Source: Sweltsa coloradensis
Taxonomy: Eukaryota; Arthropoda; Insecta; Plecoptera; Chloroperlidae
Length of the DNA: 64,000 nt
Reading direction: 5' to 3'
NCBI GenBank assembly: GCA_024449915.1
Contig: JAMZAV010000027.1
Location: 496,001-560,000 of the forward strand
The translations under genes and the position numbers were made by a program. Below, in pieces: positions 38,207 through 49,004 of the stretch; the stretch's first letter is position 1; each line of letters opens with the position of its first letter. The notes beneath the pieces are model-generated. The model was given only the letters and a program-made list of their open reading frames with translations, was not told the origin of the DNA and did no database searches.

Positions 38207-40790
38207 TGTAAGTTTTTACGACAGCCAGAATTTCAGTCAGCATTCCAACACAGCACAGTGCATATTCACTAAGTACAATAATTCACAATAAACAAATCTC
38301 ATCCGAACAAGAAAAATAGTTACTTAATGCACTCTAAATTTCAATGACTATAGATTGTCTCTTTCAAATCGAAGAAATAAAATCATTGGTGTCTTTTACA
38401 AGAAAACTATAGTCTGCGAAATACTTCATTTTTGTATGGTGAAATGTAGGTGTTGGACCAAGAAGGTATGAATAATGTAAGGAGACAGCATGCGCTATCT
38501 GTGGCTGTACAAATGAACGTGGCCGTTTTGAAAACGTGACTTTGATCCAATCTCGATCGGCAGCTATTTACTGCTTCTCGTTGGTGTTCACCAATATGGC
38601 GACTACCATCGACGGCCGCTATGTTAAAATGGCTGCACTGAAACAGCTGGTATTATACTTAATACATTGATAATAACTCTTGTATTAATATGAGAATGAA
38701 TAATAAAGAGTTGAAATGTAATTTTTGTTCATGTGCTCCGTTTTTCTTTGTTTTGGAATGTTCATAGCTTTGACAATGAGCTTTAATAACACCGACGACC
38801 TTTCGTTTGGTTTCAAGAGGCTACTAACGAATCACCATTGTGCGTACCAACAATGACTACAAGTTTTGAATAGAATGCATCTGCTTAAATATAACAATAT
38901 TGATACCTAAGGATTTAAATGACATGTTGGAATCGGTTAAGCGTGACAGAAGTAATAAATTGAAAAAGGAAAGGAAAAACCGAAAAAAATAACATTCCGA
39001 AGAAAACATATTAGCGTTAACCGAGATGTTTCGAGAACACCTTGTCGTTCAAGTGCTACGGTTTGATGACGCCATGCTGCCCTTACATTATTCTACTCCT
39101 TGTGTAAGACATGTGGTTGTTAAGTGACAGTGTTATTATGATACGTATAAGTACAATCGAAATCAAAATACAACTTACCTAGATCCGTCTTCAGAATTCA
39201 CTAATATGATGAGACATAATTAATTGCACGTGTAAGTTATTATTTCTACTTTCAGCTATACTTAACTTTGATCAATGTGAGATTGTTAAAGATATATCTT
39301 GGTAATATTTTTATCGAAACGTTTGGATCGTTAATATCTTTGTATTAAATCTGAGTCAATCATGAAATTCAATTTTACCGTCAAACTCTGTCTGAAATTG
39401 ACAGCTTAAATAAAGAGATGATTAATATCAAGCAGTCGTCAAGAGTGTAATTCAAATTACATCAAACGTTTGTTTAAATATAGTCGTCGAGTCTTTTGGA
39501 ATAAAATGGGTTTATCATATTTATTAACATTAACTGCTCTGAAATTACCATGTCGTATGTTCAGAATTATTACTTCAAAATACCCCAAAATAAAACACAT
39601 TTATCATAACAACTTCTTACATAATATGTTTACGTATTGACCCAAAATAACCCAAAACAAAACACATTTATCATAACAACTTTTACATAATATGATTACG
39701 TAGAGAGGTTTCTTCGAATCTTTGCTCATGACAGCCGAGGCAAATCTTTACAACTATTTCTATATCACAACAGTATTGTTCATATTAAACTGGATTTGAA
39801 TGACTATAAAGTATAGCCAACTCGGCCGCTTACGAAGACTTGTTAGTAATGATAACGTAAACAACTCAGAACCTCGGAGGAAGCTGCCATGCGCGTCGAA
39901 ATGTTGTACTAATCTCAGTCTCACCAAACAACGGACAACAGACGCTCGGTAAACACGGAATGAACACAATACTACGCACAATATCTAGTGGAAGATGGCT
40001 TTGTGTGCGGTGGCAAAATACGGATGGCTAGTACAAGTCAATTAAAGTTCTGTGGCTGGACTTCCACAAGGGATCGTCACAATTTCCCCTTCAGCGACCA
40101 GTGTTTCATCCATTATAAACAAAACAATTGTATTGTAATTGGCTTGTGAGTGGTTCGCACTTTATACCATACGATTATAACATAATTAACCCATATTTGT
40201 CTCTGCAGCCAGCGCTGTTGCCTTACGACACTGAATAATACTCAATTGATAAAAATACATTAAAATTAAAAATTAACATTTAACAAACATCTAATAACCT
40301 AACTAAATGAGTGGTTTCTAAAAATACGAATGGTCCATCGCATAACTTTTGGCCAGCAATGGAGCAGATATGTCGGTCATCCTAAGATCCTTAGTATGCA
40401 CTTAGTCAAATCGTATTATTTACGCTATGTCACGATTAAATTATTAAAATTCTCGTTCCAATCGTGAGTATTAAATTTATTTAAAGGGCGAACAGTTTAA
40501 AATGCGTGACTACAGAACGTTGTCATTATGTTTTCGAAAATAAAAGTATGAATATGCAATCGAAGATGACCGATGCTACTTATAAAACATAAATTCACAC
40601 AATGATAAAAACATCTACTAACAATATTGTAGGTGTAAAACCAATTCATTAGCTGGGCACACTTCCGGGGACAAAATTAAAAACTTAATCGAATAATCAT
40701 TATATTAACACATTTTGAATATAAGATTTTTTGACGTTTTTTTCTGACATAACTACTAAATTATTTTCCGGTAGTAACACAAACAAAGAA
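38207..40790. other. intronic stretch with a short tandem duplication
   Basis: No exon recognised. At 39583-39640 and 39650-39705 a block with AACACATTTATCATAACAAC and ACATAATATG is repeated about 67 bases apart. The rest is AT-rich without ends I can define. Confidence 0.5.
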
Positions 40791-40810
40791 TACAATTTAT
40801 TTTAAAATAA

Positions 40811-40912
40811 ATCCAGAAATGAAAATCCATCTCAGCAGGGTATCGAACCCGGGTCTCCCGATGGCAGGTTGAAAATTTTTAGAAGCCTTTTTTAATTTCT
40901 GGATTGAATTTC
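40811..40912 (-). repeat. tRNA-derived fold-back repeat
   Basis: On the minus strand, CCCGGGTTCGATACCCTGC gives a good B box, then TGAGATGG and a tail ending CATTTCTGGAT. On the plus strand the other end carries CTTTTTTAATTTCTGGAT (about 40889-40906). The locus is therefore bounded by inverted copies of the same tail, as at 14393-14550 and 58825-58900. Confidence 0.6.
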
Positions 40913-42146
40913 GAAGTTAATCAAACATTCTTCTACGGGAGTGTTTCCTGATTAATGAATTCGAGGAAAAAATACACACCTTATATTTCCCTTTATACGA
41001 AATTTATTTCAGAGTAAACTCTAAGGATAATTGCTGCACTGAAAGACGAACCACATCCCCTTTAAACGAGCCGAACTTATCTTATTTTCCTCGGTGATTG
41101 GAATTGAACGAGGCTGCAATATCTGTGTGAGCGATCCAGAGCATCCAATCTTAAATGTTCGCACGCTCTTGGGTTTGTAGCCTCCACTCAACGCAAAAAT
41201 CAACAGCTACCCCTGTCCGATGAACGGTGAAACCTCACAGCTATCGCCTCTACCCCACTTTACTGCGAATACAACAGACAATCGTAATTACTTTTCTACA
41301 CCGAAGATCTAATAGAAAATCAACTAGGATTGCATTCGACTTTGATCATAAACAAGAGGAGAAGAATCTTTTAGTTAGTCAGAAATCGTTTCGTCTGTGG
41401 TGATCAAAAGATTCACAAGGCAATATTCCAAGGTAAATAGATTTCTACTTAAATTAAAAGAACAGTAGGCCTACACGTAGAGATAAAGCAAACGACCATA
41501 TTTAAAAAAAAACATGTTGCTTGAATTTCATTAACTAGTTTAAATAAATGCAAAAAAATATTCCAAAGTTCATTCTTGTCCTCCTTTGTAAATCAGTTTT
41601 TATAACTGAATAGGATAGACGTTAAATAAATAAATAAATTATATAATGAATAAATAAATTAAAAGTAAATAATCTAAATAAAGAAATAAATAAATAATCA
41701 AATAATAAATATAAATAAATAAATGAATAAATAAATAAATAAATAAATAAAATAAATAAAATTCTTACTCTGTACCATATCTCTAATGAATGGGAACTCG
41801 GAAAATGGTCACAATCCACGATCACACACCAAAAAACATAGTTATTAGCCATGGGTTATTTATATTAAAATATAGCTACTGCCGTTAATTATAGTTTACC
41901 AATTTGGGGTAAAACCCAGAATCTTAGGCTCGACATTAGAAATACACAACACTTTCTTAACAAGGAAGCTTGTACAAATATTTTTGTTCATTTTGCGAGG
42001 TTACCATTTTAACAGATATTCTATCATCTTATATTTTTGAATTGGCATAATACACTTGTTTTCTCTTCGAATATAGTAGTCCTTCATATTGTTTTGCGCA
42101 AAAGAATGATCAATAAGAAGTGGAAGGTGTTTTAAATCGATACAAA
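40913..42146. other. intronic stretch with LINE-tail fragment and (AAAT)n
   Basis: It includes a short piece of repeat D at 41585-41640, in the orientation ending GACGTTAAATAAATAAATAA, followed by imperfect (AAAT)n to about 41760. No exon recognised. Confidence 0.5.
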
Positions 42147-42255
42147 GTTTAAAAAGTAAGCCAGAATTCATAGAAATAAAGCTTTAAATATAAGCTCTTA
42201 AGTGTGTATAAATAACAAGTAACTATAGAAACTTGACAACAATCACTTACAATTA
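42147..42255 (+). mobile_element. truncated Helentron-like fragment (A7)
   Basis: Matches the part of A3 and A4 just before their 3' ends, from about AAGTAAGCCAGAATTCATAG through CTTGACAACAATCACTTACAA. It lacks both termini and lies about 70 bases left of the complete copy at 42326. Confidence 0.6.
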
Positions 42256-42325
42256 GTACAAAAAAAGTCTTTGGGCCTCGAGATATTTTACATACAATAT
42301 TACTATAGCAATAAATACAAATTTA

Positions 42326-43735
42326 CTAGGAAAACGCTCAGTTGGACGCGTTGTTGAGCGAGCACCGGTACGTGCAACATGACCCGAGTACGACATTCCC
42401 ATAAGGCCCACCACACAGTGTAGGCCTAACTGGATATTGACATTGTACACTATATACTATTCCAACATCTTTGCATTGTACCAGAGTCGATAAAGAAGTT
42501 TCCCCGTTGGGGAGGTCCTCCAACTCCCTATACCGCCCTGGGTTAAATAAAAAGTCGGTTTTTGGCGTTTGGAATCTAACGTTCCGCGCGACATCTGTGT
42601 GACGATTGATGGAACTACTTCAATAAAACTACGTCACTTTTCTACTAGTAGTTAACAGTCGATGACGACAAATGGCGGAAACGTCAAAATATTAAATACG
42701 ATCGAATGTTGGCGAATGTTTTGGAGTAAAGCAAACTATCTTTATTGATGAGGATATTTCTGATGGAGTAGACCTAAGCTTAGGACCTAGGCCGACAATA
42801 TGTATTGTTCAAGATTTCGATTTGAATGCCAAGGGCGTACTTACGTCTGAAAACTGTATTGTAGCCTTGGGCCTAGGCTACACTTACGTCCGTTAGGCTT
42901 GAACAAGACATATCTCAAATTATTTCGCACGAAAATGTCAGTGACGCCTGCGCAACACTTTATAGTACAATAATAAATCAAAAGTAAATCGTTTTAAAAG
43001 ACTAGGGCCCAGGGCTAATATGATTGAAATAAAATTGAAGTTTGACGTTTCGTCTGTTATTTGTTGATATCAGCGTCACTGCACATCGATAATCTACTGA
43101 CCGTGCAGTGCTTTTATTAGTTTCATATTTAAGCCGCCCTCAGCGCGCAGAGCGTTAGATTCCGTTTTGACTTGGGAGTCAGGGCAAATACCGTAATATA
43201 ACAAAACGTAGTGTTATATTACGGTATTTGGTCAGGGGACCTCCCCAAAGGGGAAACTTCTTTATCGACTCTGATTGTACTAATTCACGTCATGCCTTCT
43301 AAAGTGTATCTTTGTATCTTCACTGCCTCCTTCATTTTTAACATCATTTTTCGAATTATGATTACCAATAAGTCTTTAAGGTCTTGACCGATTTAGCTGA
43401 AAATTTGGAAAATAAGAGAGAATGTTGTACTTATTAACCCTGCAAAATTTCATAACGATCGGAACATTTTTATTTTTATTTTATTTTATTTTTTTTATTT
43501 TATTTTATTTTATTTTATTTTATTTTATTTTTTATTTTATTTTTTATAACCAACGATCGGATTTTGTTCAAAAACTATACAGCAACCCGCCTAGGTGGTA
43601 TGTACATGTGTAAAAAATTTCAGGTCGATCAGAGAAACGGTGCGACCTGTATCGAAGCAGTAACAGAAAAAAAAAAAAAAAAACAGACATTCGAGCCATA
43701 AGAGTCAAGTGGAGACGCTCGCTACGCTCGCTCAA
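42326..43735 (-). mobile_element. Helentron-like element, subfamily 3, copy A6, split by a nested transposon
   Basis: On the plus strand it begins CTAGGAAAACGCTCAGTTGG and ends GAGACGCTCGCTACGCTCGCTCAA. The flanks on its own strand are A and T, as in the other copies. Without the 792-bp nested insert (plus its 7-bp duplication) the length is about 611 bp, close to the 598-bp copy. Inside its right part are an (ATTTT)n run (about 43467-43548) and a poly-A run near 43668-43683. Confidence 0.75.
42482..43273. mobile_element. 792-bp TIR element nested in A6, with 7-bp target duplication
   Basis: The left end is CAGAGTCGATAAAGAAGTTT, then CCCCGTTGGGGAGGTC. The right end is its complement with one change. 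ATTGTAC flanks both sides (42475-42481, 43274-43280). Weaker inverted similarity extends inward, for example GGAATCTAACG at left about 42570 and CGTTAGATTCC at right about 43152. There is no transposase frame. The CAGAG start would suit a hAT-type element, but those give 8-bp duplications; P-like elements are another option. Superfamily left open. Confidence 0.85.
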
Positions 43736-43934
43736 TAAAAATTAACCTAATTTGAACATAAAATAATTTTGCACTGAAATTGAAAAAATAATGAGATCCC
43801 AGGCATACAAAATACATAGTAATCATTGGACAGAAATAGTCAACCAAAAAAGCTCATCCATCAACGCAACTGTAAAAAGCGTCCACGTAGTGAGCTAGTT
43901 AATAAAGACGTATGTGTGTATCTCTCTGTTCCAG
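43736..43934. other. intron end before exon b, with Helentron-like 3' remnant
   Basis: At 43852-43900, GCTCATCCATCAACGCAACT…GCGTCCACGTAGTGAGCTAG resembles a Helentron-like 3' end without a matching 5' end nearby. Immediately downstream is the pyrimidine-rich acceptor TCTCTCTGTTCCAG of the Sidestep-like exon. Confidence 0.5.
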
Positions 43935-44086
43935 TAAAGCCTCGTACGGTAAACATAGTGACAGAGAATGTGCTACTCTCGTCCGGCAAGCCACACACGT
44001 TCCAATGTGAGAGCTCCGGCTCTGTGCCTTCAGCCCGCGTCATCTGGCTACTTGACGGCGAGCCCATCAGGAGAGCCACTGTCTCC
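43935..44086 (+). CDS. Sidestep-like immunoglobulin receptor, exon b (first half of Ig domain 3)
   Basis: Internal exon, 152 bp. The acceptor is TCTCTCTGTTCCAG and the donor is GTGAGT at 44087. It enters two bases into a codon, so the split codon formed with the exon ending at 16048 reads Leu, giving …EVF-L-KPRTVNIVTENV. This matches the linker and A strand of Sidestep-family Ig domains. Then come SSGKPHTFQCESSGS (strand-B cysteine) and VIWLLDGEPI (strand-C core tryptophan). It ends in phase 0 after ATVS. The longer open frame 43826-44164 includes intron on both sides. Splice-phase agreement with the other three exons is strong support that they belong to one gene. Confidence 0.88.
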
Positions 44087-44821
44087 GTGAGTCCACCTTT
44101 TCATAACAGAGATAGACTCACTCACATAAATAATAGTTTTTTCAATATCAGTCGGAAAGAATAGGGAGGGTGGGAAGAAAGGAAGGAAGGAAAACAATAC
44201 TGTCATATTTGTCAACCTCCATAGAAGGTAATATATTTTCAAAATTATATTAATAATAAAAACTAGGTTTTGTTCAAGTTAAAATGCGAAAAATTTAAAT
44301 GTTGATCAAAGTAAGCGAATGGGCGAACAATAAAGCAAAATAATTGAGCCAGCAAAATTGAGCATAAGGATCTGCTACACTGGAAACTTATCTTTTTTAA
44401 ATTGAAAACAAAATATTATTTCCTTTGTGTTTATGTTATGATTGTCAAAACATTTTGATTCCAAACATTAAGTTTATCTTTTATCCTGAAGATTTACCCT
44501 ATTACTTCCACAAAAATAAATATATTAACTTGATTATTGGCATTAAATATAAATACTATACAAAACTTATTTTTTAGAGATATATTTTTGCTTTTTTTTT
44601 GCTTTTTTTATTAAATCATTTTTAGTAAAAAAATTCCTGAGAATCGTAAAAAAAAATAGTAGCTGTATATAAAAAAAAATGAGTAGAAAACTAATGACGA
44701 ACCTAATTTTTAAATCCTTCCGGCTAGTCAATAATTTATATTAAGTTAGATAAAGTAAGTTGATTTTTTTTTTTAAATTTTAGTAAAATTTGTAAAAGCC
44801 TTAGTCCAAACACTTGCTCAT

Positions 44822-44891
44822 CGACGAATCGAAATGCACGTACTTTGTGACTCGCGGAGTACTCGCGCAGTTCGTGCATTTCTATTCGTCG
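44822..44891. repeat. 70-base hairpin, about 20-bp arms
   Basis: The left arm is CGACGAATCGAAATGCACG. The right arm is CGTGCATTTCTATTCGTCG, its complement with one mismatch. The loop contains a further CGCG…CGCG pair. Confidence 0.8.
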
Positions 44892-45397
44892 TATTTTGAA
44901 TGAAACAATGAAATAAACGGTCGTTAGTTAAAATTGTTGTCGACAACAATGAAAAGATATAACATAACATTACAACATTGAACAAAATAAAAACATTTAT
45001 ACAACAACAACATTACACGTCATCTAACAACAAACAAGATTAATAAGCATCTTTCTCGTGTGTGGTTTACAAGATATGCCTAACTGGAGGCCATTACTTG
45101 CAGTAGTCTATCAACATAAATAATTACTTACATTGAAAATTAAATCATTAAAATTAAATTATTACGTTTATTTTTTTAATTAAGCTAAACTTAATATGCA
45201 GGCCTGCTAAAGATTCTTTTAATTTTACGGAGAAAGTCCTTATTCAAAAAATTATTTATTCAATGACATGTTCGAAAACATTGGAGTTCTTAGTTTTTAT
45301 TTTTATTCTTTGCAAAAATAAAACAGTAATGTTCAATATTCACTTATGTAAACGCACACATCTCACACACATCACATCGAAATGTAAGTGAATCGTG

Positions 45398-45548
45398 CAC
45401 GTGACTACTTCACTTAATGTAATCACGTGGCCCTTGTCTGCGGTGACGTCTTACTTCACGCGGCTTGTCATGTGACGACCAAATAATAATATATGTCGCG
45501 GCTTCAATGTGAGTTATGACGTCATCTAGACACGTGATGAGTCACGTG
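45398..45548. promoter_or_regulatory. cluster of E-box and CRE-like words
   Basis: CACGTG occurs at 45398, 45424, 45531 and 45543. TGACGTC occurs at 45444, and the full palindrome TGACGTCA at 45517. Such density of bHLH and CREB/ATF-type words in 150 bases of an AT-rich intron is unusual. Function is inferred from base words alone. Confidence 0.35.
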
Positions 45549-46576
45549 GGGGGGCTGCAGTTTCTGCATCGCTTGATAAGAGATTGAGTTTTGGTGGAGG
45601 CGCCGGGTCCAAACGGAAGATCACAAGACAGGCGAAATTAAATGAATAATTAAACAACTAATCGAATCCAAGAAACTCACGTGAGATAATTAACATCAGC
45701 TTTGAAATGTCTGTAGTTGTATCTGCTTTAATTACTCAAGATGGAATCAGTCGAGTCGGTTTCTTAATAGCGCTTAACGCGTTGTAAATGATTAATAATT
45801 TACACGGAGATTTTGAGAACGGCGATTTCATCCACTCTCGAGATCACTCGTGTACTGCTGATATTTTACAGCAAAAAATAAACCAATTTTTGTTCACTGT
45901 GTTGCTGTTAATTGTTGTTGTCGTTGTTGTTATTCGACAACATTAACATTAATTTTGTGTTTTCTGAAAGTTTGTATTGTAATATTTTAAAAATAACGAA
46001 TTATTGATATCGAAAAGATTATGTTTTCTATAACCATCATGATGAACAATCTGGTATGACATTTTATGCCTTGTTATACAAAATGGGACCGTCTGAATGT
46101 CAGTGTTTGGTTTTAATGGATTATTATGATATTCATATATTGTTAGCGCATAATAAACACCTATATTCCTTGGTGACCAAAGCAATAAATTACTAGAACA
46201 TCTAGGCTAATTTAAGTACACGTGTTGGACTGTTCAACGTTCTGTTTTAAATGTTTAATAACAAAGTTATGAAATACTTCCAGTACTTTTATTTAAACTA
46301 ATATAAATATTTTTTAAATATCCTAGACACATAGAAAACACCTTGGTGACCATCAGTAACTTTTGTGTTTATTAGCCTATAAGGTACGCAGCTGCAGAGT
46401 AATTTTGTAATTTGTAATTTAATATATAATTAATTAGTTAATCATGCATATAATCTATTAGCTAAATTTAATGTAAAGTATAACGCGTTATCTTCACGAT
46501 GCGTAAGGAATTATATCCCAACTTTCCCTAAAGTGTATTCGTTGAATATAACAAAAATATTTTAAATTGTGTTTAG

Positions 46577-46721
46577 GTAAGCGAAACTTCCACTACTACT
46601 ACGAGTATTTTGTCGTTTGTCCCCGTTGAAGGCGACGATGGCAAAGAGCTGGTTTGCCGTGCAGAAAACTCACTGTTCCTTGGAGGTATGCTGGAGGAGC
46701 GGAGGCACATCCAGGTGGCGT
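46577..46721 (+). CDS. Sidestep-like immunoglobulin receptor, exon c (second half of Ig domain 3)
   Basis: Internal exon, 145 bp. The acceptor is TTGTGTTTAG and the donor is GTGAGT at 46722. It starts in phase 0, matching the end of the previous exon, and ends with one extra base. The translation has SETSTTTTSILSFVPVEGDD (strand E, then the D.G approach to strand F) and ELVCRAENSLFLGG with the strand-F cysteine. It closes with a strand-G ERRHIQVA block. This order is typical of Side-family Ig domains. The first bases of the exon are GTAAGC, so an acceptor AG sits directly against a donor-like GTAAG. A (CACACG)n run follows in the intron (about 46746-46774). Confidence 0.88.
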
Positions 46722-48442
46722 GTGAGTACCTTGAAGTTAGTCTTTACACGCACACGCACACGCACACGCACACGTTGACAAGACAAAATAATAATTTCGT
46801 CACTTCAAATAACATGGTGTTACAACAGCTTTAATCAACAGTTGTTATATAATGCAGCTTTGTGGCTTTATATTTTAAGTGACCATCATCATAACACACG
46901 GTAACATTCATATAGCGTTGTTTATATTCTAGCGCTCTCCTTGCTGTGTAAGGCGACGAGTTGGTTTCCTTCATCAACTCGAACATCTTGAGTATATATT
47001 TGGTTGGTGAACACAGCCAGCGATTTAGCTGTCTTTAACCATCCACCGACCTGAAGTTAAGAACATCGGCGTGTAGGGTTGATGGTGCCCTCTCCTGAAA
47101 CACAGTATCGCTGCTAGAGCAGACTAGGGTTCTAAGCTGTGTGACGCTCGTTCCTTGGCGCCGTTGCTCAGCATCGTTTAGTGAGGAACCTTATGACTGT
47201 CAAAGTTAACGCCTTCGGATGGACGTAAAGCGTGCCCTGGACTTCGTAGAGTGGCTATTGCGGTACGGTTCCCCTCCTCCTCTCTATAATTGCATAGGCA
47301 CATTGCGTTGAAATAGAGGCGTGAATAAAAAATGGATCAATAACTAATTCATCAAAATTGGAAATTTGCACATATTTATGTTTTCTTATACAATTCCAAA
47401 AATTTTCATCTACCTTTATCGAGACATCTTTAAATTTTGTTTACGGAGGATATATATTATGAAAAAATGATAATTTTACCAATACAAATTACGTGTACAT
47501 GTTTAGACTACAATTTGTTGAAATGACTATTGCCCAAATAATAACAAGTCTATTCCATACTTCAACAAACTTCTACTGCTGCCCGAATGAAATAGGAAAT
47601 ACTAAAAGATGTTACTTAGGACATACTGTCGACTAACTTAGATTACAATACTCATCGCTTGCTTCGTATTGGACAAGCAAAGCTCCGGAATGAGGAGAAA
47701 TTGTAATCGTGCACAAAGCAGTGTTTAAAAGCTTGGAAAAACCTCCGGGCACAATAACTAAGACTTTGAGCAATAACAGTTGCCACTTTTACCAGCATCT
47801 TTAACATTTAGTGCGCTACGTATTTAAGTTTTGCATCGCCAACATGATATTAAATTTAAGACGAGTAAAAATGACTACTTGTGATGCCACGTAGCGACAA
47901 AAATGGCTCATTGCTACTGGTTACGTGTTTTTTACACTCGAAATTCGTTTTCAATTATCTAAACCTATATAACGTAAGGTTACATTGGCATGATTTTACT
48001 GTACTGTGAGAAGTACGGTGTTAAGTCCATTGCTGAGTAGGTGACATAGCTGAATACCAACTTCCTGATGGTTTCTCAAAATTCCTTTATCTGCTTGAAA
48101 CTTTTATTGTCACAGACATAATTATGTTGCTCCAAACGTAATGTAGCGGGTGATACTTTGATTCGGGAGGTCCCAGTCAGTACCCTCACTGACAGTCAAT
48201 CCTGGAGACCTGGAAAAATATATCCTGTACTTCAAGAGCGGTTAAGTTATACAAGAAACATATATGTTATTTTTACCGTTATTGTATTAAAACTTGAAAT
48301 TTATTAGTTTTGAAATGGACATATAAGAAAATTATGATTAAGTTACCGTTGCATATTATATGGCTAGTTAAGACTGATGAGTGAAATAACATCCGGAAAA
48401 TTATTAGGCGCTGATCTCGATTGCGTTGAATATTTTAATTTA
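46722..48442. other. intronic stretch
   Basis: A comparatively GC-rich patch, about 46930-47290, looks like an old interspersed repeat (GGCGCCGTTGCTCAGC, TTCGGATGGACGTAAAGCG), but I see no second copy in the window. The rest is AT-rich and featureless. Confidence 0.45.
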
Positions 48443-49004
48443 TTGGATGAGCGAAGCGAAGACTTCAACTTCACTGACCCCTCAAAAATTTATCTCCAAT
48501 GTTTTTTTTTTCTGTCTGTCTGTTTGTTCGCACGCTTACGAAAAAACGGCATATGCGATCTTGATGAAACTTGGAGGGGACCATCGAAATCTCTAAACTG
48601 CCACGTTTTTGGGTACAGTCGAAAAAATATTTTTCAAGAATATCTTATTTTTACGATTTTTTTCGATTTTTAATGCGATACTTTCGTGATATTTGGGCCG
48701 ATTCTGACCAAACGGGTGGGGTACGAAGTTCATATTTTACATGGACATTAAGGATATGGTTATGTATTGCCTTTTGAAAGATTTTTTTTAAAATAAGCCA
48801 GAATCCACAGAATTAAGGTTTTAATATGAGTTTTTTTTAGGTATATAATAACAATTAACGAGTAACAATAGAAACTCGACAACAATCACCTACAATGCGT
48901 TCAACAAGCACTTGCTAAAGCAAAGAGATCCCACGCAAACTAAAAACTTAGAAAAAAGCTCATCCATCAACGCGACTAAAAAAAGCGTTTGCGAAGCTTC
49001 TTAG
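48443..49004 (+). mobile_element. Helentron-like element, subfamily 2, copy A4 (562 bp)
   Basis: It starts TTGGATGAGCGAAGCGAAG and ends with CGCGACTAAAAAAAGCG, then TTTGCGAAGCTTCTTAG, flanked by A and T. The final CTAG has drifted to TTAG. Internally close to the 598-bp copy at 37609 over its whole length. The frames at 48377-48673 and 48571-48777 are repeat read-through. Confidence 0.78.

Larger units (their letters stand above)
44087..46576. other. intron between exons b and c
   Basis: About 2.5 kb, AT-rich. It contains a strong 70-base hairpin at 44822-44891 and a cluster of CACGTG and TGACGTC words at 45398-45548, both listed separately. There is one copy of the recurrent word, TTGGTGGAGGCGCCGGGT, at 45591-45608. 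No other coding evidence. Confidence 0.6.

Noticed and set aside
43826..44164. 112-codon frame as a complete gene
   Set aside because: The start and end fall in intron; the Ig-like part has an acceptor at 43934 and a donor at 44087.
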